Source: CAADGL01 sp964643885
GTDB taxonomy: Bacteria; Planctomycetota; Phycisphaerae; UBA1845; Fen-1342
Direction of reading: 5' to 3'
Length of the DNA: 27,383 nt
NCBI GenBank assembly: GCA_964643885.1
Contig: CAZXUI010000064.1
Location: 1-27,383 of the forward strand
Part shown: one piece after another, positions 6,913 to 15,405 of the stretch
How positions within the stretch are numbered: position 1 is the first letter of the stretch
Layout: the number at the start of each line of letters is the position of its first letter
Notes under the pieces: model-generated
What the model saw: only the letters and a program-made list of their open reading frames with translations
What the model was told of the DNA's origin: nothing
Databases searched by the model: none
Translations under genes and position numbers: made by a program

Positions 6913-8814
6913 CTACCGCTGCGGGAGATCCTCCAGAATCGTCGTCGCAAATCCGCAACCGGCCGACTCGAAGTAGCAGTTCCCGTTGAAGAAGCTCGCC
7001 TTGCGGGCGCCCTCGGGGTGGATGAAATGCGCCTGGCCGAACGGCCCCTCGCGCGTCAGCTCCTGAATCCGCTTCATCCAGCCGATCGCCTTCTCCCGCT
7101 CACCGAACCGCAGCAGCACACCCGCGGCCCGGGCCGGCCAGCCGTCATAGGAGCCCGTCGCCTGGTGGTCGGCGCGGTACGTCTGAAAGCTTGGCAACTT
7201 GCGCGTCAGAGCGTCCGGATCGCTCGGCGCCAGCGCATAGAGCCAGTCGGGCGTCTGCAGCTCGCGCTCGAAGAACTCCACCATGCCGCGCCTGACGTCG
7301 TCCGGCAGGTCGGCCGTCATGCTGCGGCCGACGTAGACGAAGTCGAGCACGGTCTTGACCACGCGGCGCGAGCCGTCCGGCTGAAGGCACGCCCACGGCC
7401 CGCCCTCGTAGAGCCCGAGCACCTCGCGGGCCAGCGAATCGGCCTGCCGGGCGTAGTGCTTGTCGCCGGTCAGCTCCGCCATGAAGCGCAGCCCCGCGAC
7501 CGCCAGCGCATTGAACGCCGCGACCGTGTGCTCATACGTGCTGACACACTCGAGGATGTTCTGGCAATCGCCGTAGTCGGTCAGCTCCGGCCGCAGGCAG
7601 CTCTTGAGGTAGTCGACGTGCCGCAGCGCCCACTCTCGGTCGCCGGTGATGCGGACGTAGTCGGAGACGCAGGAGAGGAACGCCCCGGGGTTGACGCCAT
7701 ACGCCATGCCGGCCCCCGCCCCGCTGACGGTCTCGATGCCCCAGTGCCTGCGAAGGTCGACCCGCATCATCGCCTCGAGCTGTGCCCGCAACACGGCCGG
7801 ATCGAGCCGCGCCAGCAGCGGGGCCTGGAACTCGACCTCCCAGAGAAAGCTCGTGCTCGGGGCGCCCTCGGGACCGCCCCAGACGTAGGCGGTCTCGAGC
7901 GGGCGCTTGGCCTCGCTCCAGATGCACTGGCCACCCGTCGCGATCTCGGTCCGCGGCGTTGGCGCAGGGTGCCGGCGGCGGGTCTGGAGCAGTGTCAGCA
8001 CCGACATGTAGTAGAGCCGGGCCAGCTCGCCATCGTGCTTCGGCAGGTGGCCGGAGAACACGTCGTTGCGGGGCGTAAAGGCGGCCTTCCAGACGTGCTC
8101 CCAGCGTGCCTTGGCGGAGTCCCAGACGGACTCCGGCGACCCGCCGAGCTGCCGGCCGGCCCACCCTTCGCTCCACGGGTCGGCGCCGAGCGCGGCGTAC
8201 CAGGTGACCTCCTCGCCGGCATGAACGCTGAGCCGGGCCACGCCGGCCCGGCCGCGCTCGCTCGGCGGTTCGCCGTCGAGCCAGGCGAGGATGTCGGAGA
8301 AGACCTGGCGGGCGCCGGGCACCACGAACTCGGCCACGCCGAAGGTCTTGGTGTCGTCCAGCACGAATCCCGACTCCGTGCCGCGGACGTTCATTTGCGG
8401 CACATCCTCGGGCGGGAGGTTCCAGTAGTCGGTGAAGCGCCAGACGCGCGGCAGGCCGGTGAAGACGAGGTAGATCGTCAACGGCTTGCTGAAGCGGAGC
8501 TTTTCGATGATGACGTTTCGGTCGGCCGCCAGCCGCAGCGTGCTGGTCACGCCGTGCGAGCGGCGCTCGATCTCGTAGGCTTTCCAGCGATACTCGACGT
8601 CGCGCGGAAAGCGGCGGATGCGCTCGCCGTCGCGATAGAACAGCAGCGCGGTGGGCGTCGGCAGACCGAGCGGCGGGCAGATCCAGTTCTGCACGCCGGA
8701 CAGCCCCCAGGCGGCCTGCACAATTCCGCGCTCGCTCGTGATGGCAGGCAGGCTGAAGTGTTCCTCGTGCCGCGGCGCCTGCCAATCGCCCGCGAGATCA
8801 TCCAGCGTCATCAT
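6913..8814 (-). CDS. Probable six-hairpin glycosidase-like protein
   Basis: This 633-residue protein has no signal peptide, so it should be cytoplasmic. The N-terminal ~250 residues look beta-rich, and the remainder is made of repeated helical segments. Examples are 'YDGWPARAAGVLLRFGEREKAIGWMKRIQE' (about 560-590) and the 'LYYMSVLTL...' and 'TYEHTVAAFNALAVAGLRFM' helices. A beta-sandwich followed by an (alpha/alpha)6 barrel is the plan of several glycoside hydrolase families (such as GH63, GH15 and GH95). I cannot assign one, and I do not claim catalytic residues. GGAGG lies 9 nt before the first of two adjacent ATG codons. It is convergent with the epimerase and divergent from the ChaN-like gene. 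Confidence 0.6.
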   Translation of the reverse strand: MMTLDDLAGDWQAPRHEEHFSLPAITSERGIVQAAWGLSGVQNWICPPLGLPTPTALLFYRDGERIRRFPRDVEYRWKAYEIERRSHGVTSTLRLAADRNVIIEKLRFSKPLTIYLVFTGLPRVWRFTDYWNLPPEDVPQMNVRGTESGFVLDDTKTFGVAEFVVPGARQVFSDILAWLDGEPPSERGRAGVARLSVHAGEEVTWYAALGADPWSEGWAGRQLGGSPESVWDSAKARWEHVWKAAFTPRNDVFSGHLPKHDGELARLYYMSVLTLLQTRRRHPAPTPRTEIATGGQCIWSEAKRPLETAYVWGGPEGAPSTSFLWEVEFQAPLLARLDPAVLRAQLEAMMRVDLRRHWGIETVSGAGAGMAYGVNPGAFLSCVSDYVRITGDREWALRHVDYLKSCLRPELTDYGDCQNILECVSTYEHTVAAFNALAVAGLRFMAELTGDKHYARQADSLAREVLGLYEGGPWACLQPDGSRRVVKTVLDFVYVGRSMTADLPDDVRRGMVEFFERELQTPDWLYALAPSDPDALTRKLPSFQTYRADHQATGSYDGWPARAAGVLLRFGEREKAIGWMKRIQELTREGPFGQAHFIHPEGARKASFFNGNCYFESAGCGFATTILEDLPQR

Positions 8815-8940
8815 CGCCAGCGTCCTCCAGCAACAGGCGTACTGAGGCTGTCAGGCCGCGCCGCCAACCGCCACTGGCGATAGCATGCACCTGGCGGCGC
8901 CGCGCTGCAAGCCGGCCGCCGGAAACCGCCGGAGACGATC

Positions 8941-9888
8941 ATGATCGCCCGCTGCACGATTCGACTCGGAATTGTCCTGATTCTGCTCTCGCTCGCCGGC
9001 TGCGCGAGCAGCGACCGCCGGCCGCCAGAGCCATGGCCGCCGCCGCAGGACCCGCGGGCACTGCCGGTCTATGACGCGCGGGCCGCGGCGGCCGTGGACT
9101 GGGCGACGCTCGTGGAAGACGCGATCGCGGCAGACGCCGTGATCATCGGCGAGACGCACGGCCACCCGCTGGGGCTGGCGTGTGCGGCGGCGCTGTGGGA
9201 GGACATCCTCGATCGTTCCGCGGCCGCGGCGCTGAGCCTGGAGTTCTTCGAGCGCGACGAGCAGAGCCGCGTCGACGACTACCTGGCGGGGCTCTCGAGC
9301 GAGGATGTGTTTCGCAAGCGGACGGGACGGACTGAGGGGAATTATCCGCCGGGGCATCGGGCGATGCTGGAGGCGGCGAAGGCCGGCGGGCGGCGGGTGT
9401 ATGCGGCCAACGCGCCGCGGGCCTACGTGCGGCTCGTGCGGCAGGAGGATTTCGAGCGGCTGGCGTCGCTGACGGCGGAGCAGCGGCGGCTGGTGCGTGT
9501 GCCGGATGAGCTGCCGACGGGCCCGTATCGCGAGCGGTTCGACGAGCTGATGGGCGGGATGGTCGGTCACGGGCGGGCGGAGAGCGACGGGCCGCCCAGC
9601 GCGGAGGAGCAGCAGGCGGAGCTGGACGCGATGTTCCGCTCGCAGAGCCTGTGGGACTGGACGATGGCGGAGACGATCGCGCGGGCGATCGAGGAAGGTG
9701 CGGCGCCGGTCGTGCACGTGGTGGGCCAGTTCCACAGCGACCACGACGGCGGGCTGGTGCTGGCGCTGCGATCCCTGCGGCCGGGCGTGCGGCTGTGCGT
9801 GGTGAGCCTGGTTGAGGAGGCGGCCGGCGAGCTGCGGGAGGAGGACCTGGACCGGGGGGATTACGTGATGTACGTGGGGGAGCGGTGA
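8941..9888 (+). CDS. ChaN family lipoprotein
   Basis: This 315-residue protein starts with a lipoprotein signal (hydrophobic residues 9-19, lipobox LAGC, lipidated Cys21). The body matches the ChaN/DUF399 family (TIKI-like fold): VIIGETHGHP (E71 and H73 in the active-site region), LSLEFFERDEQ, NYPPGHRAMLEAAKAGGRRVYAANAPRAYV, and VVHVVGQFHSDHDGG near the C-terminus. In proteobacteria ChaN binds haem and sits at the outer membrane; a haem or iron role here is by homology only. GGAG 7 nt upstream supports the ATG. No iron-uptake gene flanks it. Confidence 0.85.
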   Translation: MIARCTIRLGIVLILLSLAGCASSDRRPPEPWPPPQDPRALPVYDARAAAAVDWATLVEDAIAADAVIIGETHGHPLGLACAAALWEDILDRSAAAALSLEFFERDEQSRVDDYLAGLSSEDVFRKRTGRTEGNYPPGHRAMLEAAKAGGRRVYAANAPRAYVRLVRQEDFERLASLTAEQRRLVRVPDELPTGPYRERFDELMGGMVGHGRAESDGPPSAEEQQAELDAMFRSQSLWDWTMAETIARAIEEGAAPVVHVVGQFHSDHDGGLVLALRSLRPGVRLCVVSLVEEAAGELREEDLDRGDYVMYVGER

Positions 9889-10169
9889 TTCGATCCCGTC
9901 GAGGACAACTCCGAAAGCGCGCGTTCATCACCCGCCGCCGGTCCGCTTCACGTCAGGAGCGCGCGCCCGGCCAGGACCGGCAATGGAGCCCGGCGAGGTG
10001 GAATGACCGCAGATCGGCGGCGTGTGCTTGTCGATATTATAGGCCGCAACCGCCGCTGGGGGGCGTCGGGCTTGCCTCTGCTGTGCGTCCAGTCGATCCT
10101 CCATTTGGAGGCTCGGCCGAAGGGCTGCTCTCGGGTGGCCCTGACAGCGTTGCCTCCTTTTTGCTGCGC
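9889..10169. other. Gene-free interval
   Basis: I see no convincing gene here. It contains a TATAAT-like hexamer on the minus strand (about 10033-10038) and a small CCTCC-ATTT-GGAGG hairpin near 10097, neither tied to a gene. Base composition becomes more A/T-rich towards 10170, where the decayed island begins. Confidence 0.5.
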
Positions 10170-11049
10170 TCATCTCGACGTATAGGGGTCGGGAACGAAA
10201 ACGATCCCGAACTCCAGAAACACGGCCCCATCGCGCGTGTCGGTCTCTCCGCGGAACTGAAGCTGATTCAGCCACGGCCCGAACTCATCCGCGATTTCGA
10301 TTCGCGCCGGTGCATCCATTCCACGCGAAGGCAGCCGGAACGCCCAGTTGACGCAGTAGATCGCGAGATCGGCTGCTTGAACGGGGTAGGTCATGTCCGA
10401 CGACACGAAGAATGGCGTTGGCACGATCCAGGCCGTCCGATACCGGCCGGTCTTCGGCTTGGTGAAGTACGCTTCGAGCCGCCGCATGAAACGGCGGTCG
10501 GTCATCGTGTCGACCTCGTCCATGACCAGGAGACCTTGCTGCCTCTGTTGCTCGAGAAAGTCGAAGTATCGCTGCGATAAAAACATGGTCTTTCCGAAGA
10601 TACTCGACTGCCTCGAACGTGGCCGGCCGTGCGGCATTCCTCGGGATAGCGGCTGCGAAGATTCTCCCCCCGTGATCCCGGAGCAACTGAAACATCCCCC
10701 GAGCCATCTCCAGACACGCTTGACCGTACGCGGTGAACTCGCTCCGTGTCGGCGGCTTATGCTCCAGTCCCTTGGTGAGGAATCCACGGCTGTACCGCCG
10801 CCGCTCGTCGTCCTCCATGCGCGGGCCCTGAGCAGCCCAGGCAAAGCGATTCCTATTCAGCAGCTTGCACCCCTTCAGTTCCGCGCGAAACTGGTTCAAT
10901 GCAGCCCCGAACGATGCCAGCTCCAGCCGCTGAACGCCCTGGTTGAACGACCACAACTCGCCGGCCTCGAGGGCCACGCCGCCGCGCACCTCATACGGCA
11001 TGGTTCGATGATCGTGCCCGCTCTCGTCCAGGAACAGCAACCAACACAC
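10170..11049 (-). pseudogene. DUF3800 family protein, frameshifted
   Basis: Two frames together make one DUF3800 protein (RNase H-like fold by family). The first runs from a GTG at 11049: CWLLFLDESGH, then QFRAELKG, AAIPRNAARPATFEAVEYLRKDHV. The second continues with LSQRYFDFLEQQRQQGLL, VMDEVDTMTDRRFMRRLEAYF and the closing VQAADLAIYCVNWAF. They join at a run of five A on the plus strand (10579-10583). Removing one base restores the reading frame as ...KDHV-LSQRYF. Either the gene is dead or the run is miscounted in the assembly. The GTG start is inferred from where DUF3800 proteins normally begin, and no Shine-Dalgarno is visible. The remnant of hicA lies 30 nt upstream. Confidence 0.75.
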
Positions 11050-11079
11050 TCTGAGCGCCAAGTTTCGAGTGAACCGCCG

Positions 11080-11186
11080 GTCCGTGACAGAGTCCGATGC
11101 GATCCCGACTGTCGCTTGATCTGCCAGCCGATGCGAAGCAGCGCCGCCAGGACGCGCCGCGCGGGAGTCGCGGACCACGGACTCAC
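11080..11186 (-). pseudogene. hicA: hicA toxin remnant (N-terminal half only)
   Basis: It starts with GTG overlapping the hicB stop (GTGA), the usual coupling in hicBA pairs. The first 35 or so residues (SATPARRVLAALLRIGWQ, then IKRQSGSHRTLSR) match the HicA fold and include the GSH motif with the catalytic-type histidine. After about 11080 the frame runs into sequence that, in another frame, is the start of the DUF3800 gene, so the C-terminal half of HicA is gone. HicA normally cleaves mRNA; this copy should be inactive. Confidence 0.7.
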
Positions 11187-11390
11187 GACGCGACCGCGAA
11201 CAGCATCGGTAGCTGGGGAATGGGCTCGCCGTTTTCCAACCGCTCAGCGAGCACGCGAAACGCCAACGCCTCGGCGTTTGCGATGGCTCTGTCTCGCGAG
11301 GGTCCGTACGCCTGCACACCGGGAAGCTCGGGAATCTCCGCGATCCACCGCCCGTCCTCTTCCCTTTTCGATCTCAATGGTCAGCTTCAT
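11183..11390 (-). pseudogene. hicB: hicB antitoxin, frameshifted near its start
   Basis: The ATG at 11390 gives MKLTIEIE. A shift at a four-base homopolymer (plus strand TTTT, 11365-11368) then separates it from the body REEDGRWIAEIPELPGVQAYG, ending NGEPIPQLPMLFAVAS. Deleting one base restores IEIEREEDGRW, the usual HicB N-terminus. The product would be a small, about 69-residue HicB that binds HicA. Whether the shift is biological or a sequencing error cannot be told here. Confidence 0.75.
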
Positions 11391-11488
11391 GATGGCGAAT
11401 TGTACCCGCCGAGGCACATCGCTTGCCAGCCGATTCGCGGCGACCGGCCCCGAACCACCGCCCCCTCCGCCGCGTAAGATCACACATC

Positions 11489-11494
11489 AGGAGG
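11489..11494 (+). promoter_or_regulatory. Strong Shine-Dalgarno of the DinB-family gene
   Basis: AGGAGG lies 7 nt before the ATG at 11502 and decides that start. It contrasts with the genes in this window that lack any ribosome-binding site. Confidence 0.8.
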
Positions 11495-11501
11495 ACACCC
11501 C

Positions 11502-12044
11502 ATGGCACTGACCGCCAACCGCATCGAAGTGCAGGACCCCTCCGGCTATATCGCCAAGCTGCTCGGGCTGCTCGGCCAGCGCGATCCGCTGGAGGTGCTC
11601 GGCCAGACGCCGGACGTTCTGCGGCAGATCGTCGCGGCGCACCCGGCCGCGACCTTTCACGCCCGACCCTTCGAGGGAAAGTGGACGCCGTGCGAGATTC
11701 TCGGCCACCTGCTGGACACCGAGGTCGTCTTCGGCTTCCGCGTGCGGCACATCCTGGCCGAAGACCGGCCGACGATCATCGGCATGGATCAGGAGCTGTG
11801 GGTCGCGGCCCAGAAGTACAACGAGCGCGAGCCGCGCGAGCTGGTCGAGGCCTTCGCGGCATTCCGAGGCGAGAATCTGCGGCTGTGGCGGCGGATCACG
11901 CCGGATCAGCTCCAGCGCGAGGGGCGACATTCCGAGCGCGGCAACGAATCGCTCGGCCTGATGCTGAAGATGGAGGCCGGCCACGACCTGTCGCACATTG
12001 ACCAGATCAATCGGTACATCGCAGCCGTCAAGGGCGGTCAATAG
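11502..12044 (+). CDS. DinB family protein (putative metal-dependent hydrolase/thiol transferase)
   Basis: This 180-residue four-helix-bundle protein has the DinB/YfiT metal triad at the expected places: His69 (EILGHLLDTE), His161 and His165 (AGHDLSHIDQI). WTPCEILGH and the C-terminal 'HIDQINRYI' are typical of the DinB_2 family. Such proteins act in the cytoplasm on small thiol or damage-related substrates, and the actual substrate is unknown. It is monocistronic; the next gene is convergent, 60 nt away. Confidence 0.85.
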   Translation: MALTANRIEVQDPSGYIAKLLGLLGQRDPLEVLGQTPDVLRQIVAAHPAATFHARPFEGKWTPCEILGHLLDTEVVFGFRVRHILAEDRPTIIGMDQELWVAAQKYNEREPRELVEAFAAFRGENLRLWRRITPDQLQREGRHSERGNESLGLMLKMEAGHDLSHIDQINRYIAAVKGGQ

Positions 12045-12104
12045 CCGCACCGGCGGGCGGCGCTCACACGCCGCGAAGGCGTCGCCGCGGCCGGGCCGGC
12101 CGGA

Positions 12105-12968
12105 TCAGCCATACGCCTCGCACGGGATGCGCATCGCGCGGACGCGCTCGGCGATGCGCTCGAGCTCGGATGCCTCGAGCGGCGCGGCGATCTCTTCGGC
12201 GGGCGGGCGGGCGACCGTATAGACCTGCACGAGACGGATGCGGCCGCCGGCGGACAGGATGCGGCGGAGGCGGCCGAGCCAGGCGGCGATCTCCGGGTCC
12301 GGCGGAGGCTGACCGCGAAACCGCATGAAAAGCGATTGAATCACGACCGGCCGCACACGGGCCGCGGCCGCGATGTTCTCGACGATCTCATCGAGGCGAA
12401 ACGCGCGGGCCCGCGCGACCTGCTGAAAGTACGCCTCGGTGCCGGCGTCGAGCTTGGCCCAGATCTGCCCACCGTGTTCGTCGAGCCATTCGAGTGCGGC
12501 CGCGATGGCCGGCTGCCGCAGCATGGTCGCGTTGGTGATGACGACGATCGGCAGGTTCGGGCCGAGCACGCGATCGCGGACGTCGACGACGCAGCGGACG
12601 GCCTGCGAGAAGAGCGGGCTGGCAGTGGATTCACCGTCCCCGGAGAAGGCGATGTCGCGAACGCGGCGGTATTCGGCAGGCACGTCGCGGAACGGCTCGG
12701 ACTGGAGGATGTTATCGGAAGTTTGCAGGGCGTCGGCCAGCTCCCGCTCGAGCTGAGGCAGGTCGACGGTCGCATCCGGGTCGGCCGGGGGGCGGTGCAC
12801 CTGGCAGTAGACGCAGTCGAAGTTGCAGCGCGTGTCGGGGTTGAGGTTCACGCCGATGCTCAGGCCGCGGGCACGTCGCGAGATGACCGGGTAGACGAAG
12901 CGGTAGCTGCCCCAGGCGCGACTGTGGCCCGCGAAGACGCGCTGGAGGATTCGCAAATCCGGCGGCAT
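12105..12968 (-). CDS. Radical SAM protein (COG0731-like)
   Basis: This 287-residue protein carries the 4Fe-4S/SAM motif Cys48-x3-Cys52-x2-Cys55 (CNFDCVYCQ), preceded by SRRARGLSIGVNLNP and followed by FSGDGEST (about 109-115). This arrangement is that of the COG0731 Fe-S oxidoreductases related to wybutosine-type enzymes; the substrate is unknown. I chose the ATG at 12968 because it begins just before family similarity and has AAGG 5 nt upstream. The open frame continues to 13286, but that part is repeat and RNA sequence. No maturase partner is adjacent. Confidence 0.8.
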   Translation of the reverse strand: MPPDLRILQRVFAGHSRAWGSYRFVYPVISRRARGLSIGVNLNPDTRCNFDCVYCQVHRPPADPDATVDLPQLERELADALQTSDNILQSEPFRDVPAEYRRVRDIAFSGDGESTASPLFSQAVRCVVDVRDRVLGPNLPIVVITNATMLRQPAIAAALEWLDEHGGQIWAKLDAGTEAYFQQVARARAFRLDEIVENIAAAARVRPVVIQSLFMRFRGQPPPDPEIAAWLGRLRRILSAGGRIRLVQVYTVARPPAEEIAAPLEASELERIAERVRAMRIPCEAYG

Positions 12969-13029
12969 AGGGACCTTGCACGACAATTGTGGCACATTTT
13001 GGGGTGCCTGGGAATAGCGGCCGGGGGCA

Positions 13030-13161
13030 GGGTGTTTGCCATGGTGAGGAAAGCTTCTCCACGCGGCGTGGAGAGGGTTGGCAAGATGCAGTCGGCTCGC
13101 CCTTCTTGCCAATCTGGACCAGGCCCGCTGCTCGGTCGGAGGCAGCGGGCCGTTTTTTTTT
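13030..13161 (+). ncRNA. Candidate small RNA with three stem-loops and an intrinsic terminator
   Basis: Between two minus-strand genes, the plus strand holds three consecutive hairpins. Hairpin 1 is at 13054-13076 (8-bp stem around GCTTCTCC/GGAGAG). Hairpin 2 is at 13078-13112 (TTGGCAAGA pairs with TCTTGCCAA, 17-nt loop). Hairpin 3 is the terminator. TTGCCA at 13036-13041 could compete for the 5' arm of hairpin 2, which gives an alternative fold. No open frame with family similarity lies here. The 5' end is not defined, since I see only weak -35 and -10 candidates in 12970-13025. It lacks the consensus segments of SRP RNA, RNase P RNA and tmRNA. Confidence 0.5.
13122..13161 (+). terminator. 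Rho-independent terminator
   Basis: Perfect 10-bp stem GGCCCGCTGC / GCAGCGGGCC (13122-13131 and 13142-13151) with a 10-nt loop, then G and nine T (13153-13161). It works only for plus-strand transcription, because the minus strand has no T-tract after the stem. No plus-strand gene ends near it. Confidence 0.85.
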
Positions 13162-13227
13162 GCGCCGTCGTTTCCGGTCGGGGTGTGGGATCGGGCGGGT
13201 CGACCGGGCGGAGCGGCCGGCGCGATC

Positions 13228-13287
13228 CTGATGGCCGGCCGAGACTCCGGCCCCACGCTGATGGCGGGCGGAGACGCCGGCTCCACT
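13228..13287 (+). repeat. 30-bp direct repeat, two units
   Basis: Two 30-bp units (13228 and 13258) of the form CTGATGGC[C/G]GGC[C/G]GAGAC followed by [T/G]CCGGC[C/T]CCAC. Each has GAGAC at the centre of an imperfect G/C stem, like the other hairpin repeats in the window. They lie just downstream of the histone-deacetylase-family gene. Confidence 0.65.
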
Positions 13288-13304
13288 GCTCTCCACCAAC
13301 GGAT

Positions 13305-14255
<951 letters not shown>

Positions 14256-14261
14256 GGCTGA

Positions 14262-14267
14262 ATTGTA
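14262..14267 (-). promoter_or_regulatory. -10 box of the histone-deacetylase-family gene, leaderless
   Basis: TACAAT on the minus strand is followed by 6 nt and then ATG, so transcription should start at or next to the A of the ATG. No Shine-Dalgarno and no good -35 are visible. Confidence 0.5.
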
Positions 14268-14345
14268 CAGGGGCGCGGGCCGCGCCGGACACGAACCGGC
14301 GGCGCGGGGCTGCGGCCGGGCCGATCGCGGCCGGGGCCGGATGGC

Positions 14346-14374
14346 TTGAAGGCGGCGGCGGGTGAGGCTAGTTT
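14346..14374 (+). promoter_or_regulatory. Sigma70-type promoter of the small membrane protein gene
   Basis: TTGAAG (14346-14351), a 17-nt spacer, then TAGTTT (14369-14374). The ATG follows 7 nt later at 14382, so this is again a likely leaderless start. Confidence 0.5.
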
Positions 14375-14381
14375 TGGCGGC

Positions 14382-14897
14382 ATGATCGATCGGACGATTG
14401 CGGACGCGATGCTGGCGACGATGCGGATCATCGTCGTCGCGATGATGATGGGTGTGGCCACGTTCGCGGTGATCGCGGCCGTGATCGGACGGCCGAGCGC
14501 TGACGCTCCGCCGGATTCGAACTGGCAGCTCTTCGCCATCATCGTCGGCGTTGCTGCGCTGGGCGGAATCACTGCGTTCCCGGTCGTGCGACAGGCGCTG
14601 GTTGCGCAGCTCCGGCGGCGGTTTGAGGCGGGCAGCGGCGCGGACGGTGATGGCGAGAGCGCCGCGTCGCGGGAAGAGCGGCTGGCGAAAGTCGCGCAGC
14701 CGTATATGACGCTGACGATTGTGGCGGGCGCGATGGCCGAGGGCGTCGGCTTCCTGGGTTGCATCTTCTTCATCCTGACGCACGTCTGGCTGATGCTGAT
14801 CGCGCCGGCGTTGGCCGTGCTGGTGCTGATCGCGATGTTCCCCACTCGCTCCGGCCTGGAGCATTTCTACAGCGAAGTCAGCGGGCGGCTGTTGTGA
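14382..14897 (+). CDS. Small multi-pass membrane protein, function unknown
   Basis: This 171-residue protein has four predicted membrane segments at about residues 14-36, 48-69, 108-132 and 133-152. A charged cytoplasmic-type loop (about 75-105, RRRFEAGSGADGDGESAASREERL) lies between the second and third. I do not recognise the family. The 'YMTLTIVAGAMAEGVGFLG' segment recalls small subunit-c-like helices, but that is too weak to call. I chose the ATG at 14382 over the frame's earlier AAG-region start because a promoter lies directly before it. The gene is divergent from the deacetylase-family gene. Confidence 0.65.
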   Translation: MIDRTIADAMLATMRIIVVAMMMGVATFAVIAAVIGRPSADAPPDSNWQLFAIIVGVAALGGITAFPVVRQALVAQLRRRFEAGSGADGDGESAASREERLAKVAQPYMTLTIVAGAMAEGVGFLGCIFFILTHVWLMLIAPALAVLVLIAMFPTRSGLEHFYSEVSGRLL

Positions 14898-15043
14898 CGC
14901 AGCTCGCGCACGATCTCAGGCGCTGAGGCGATGACATCGGGTGCGTGCGTGTGTGCCACGGCTCTGCGAGCAGTGCAAGCCGGCCACGCGCGCCTGGGGG
15001 CGCTGGCGTCGCGCCCGCATGATCCGAGCTGCTCGTGAGTGAT

Positions 15044-15104
15044 CCGAACCGCGACCCTCCATCTGCTCCGAACCGCGACCCTCCATCTGCTCCGAGCCGC
15101 GACC
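15044..15104 (+). repeat. 24-bp tandem repeat
   Basis: Two identical 24-bp units (15044-15067 and 15068-15091, beginning CCGAACCGCGACCCTCC) and a partial third (15092-15104) that runs into the dispersed repeat. Confidence 0.85.
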
Positions 15105-15261
15105 GTGAGGGAGCGGGCTGGGGGCGGCGCCCTGCCCGCGCAGCGCCGGATGACATCCACCTACCGAGAACTCCGGTGCCTATCTCCAGGTGTGTGCGTT
15201 GCGGCGCGTGTACGCGGGTGACGTTGTTGAGTTCGCCCGCTCCCTCACGGTCGCGGCTCGG
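15092..15261. repeat. Dispersed repeat copy 2 with perfect 27-bp inverted arms
   Basis: The 27 nt at 15092-15118 (CCGAGCCGCGACC...GAGCGGGC) are exactly the reverse complement of 15235-15261. The segment 15091-15165 also matches 1109-1215. The arms are 116 nt apart and could form a long stem or be two opposite-facing copies of one element. Confidence 0.8.
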
Positions 15262-15269
15262 TGCAGATT

Positions 15270-15363
15270 GCGGGCGAGACGCCCGCGATCCCCAGCGAGG
15301 CGAGAATCAATTGTACGGGCGAGACGCCCGTACCACCCAGAGGATTGCGGGCGAGCAGCCCGC
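15270..15363 (-). repeat. GGGCG-type hairpin array, inverted copy
   Basis: Three hairpins: 15270-15286 (GCGGGCG/CGCCCGC, loop AGA), 15313-15333 (GTACGGGCG/CGCCCGTAC, loop AGA) and 15347-15363 (GCGGGC/GCCCGC, loop GAGCA). On the minus strand the loops read TCT, the same as in the array at 6731-6812, and the GGGTGGTAC and TTGATTCTC flanks also match. Confidence 0.8.
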
Positions 15364-15405
15364 GCTCCCCACCTTGTGGGACTATGGACCACCTGCACTC
15401 GCTCC

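Larger units (their letters stand above)
14898..15405. other. Gene-free repeat cluster
   Basis: About 500 bp without a convincing gene. It holds a 24-bp tandem repeat, a copy of the dispersed repeat seen at 1109-1215 with a perfect inverted partner, and an array of GGGCG-type hairpins (listed separately). The first 130 nt (14898-15030) contain GTGCCACGGCTCTGCGAGCAG, a short motif that looks like a further repeat family. Confidence 0.6.

Noticed and set aside
10150..10170. Terminator after the DUF3800 gene (CCTCCTTTTTGC)
   Set aside because: The T run is short, on the wrong strand for that gene, and not directly preceded by a GC-rich stem.
10579..10590. Programmed frameshift in the DUF3800 gene
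   Set aside because: The shift needed is +1 at GTTTTTA on the minus strand, not the -1 slip typical of such a site, and no stimulatory structure or stop-codon arrangement is evident.
13030..13161. Known housekeeping RNA (SRP RNA, RNase P RNA or tmRNA) at the small-RNA candidate
   Set aside because: A GAGGAAAG string resembles part of RNase P RNA, but the rest of its conserved core is missing and the length is too short. SRP and tmRNA signatures are absent.
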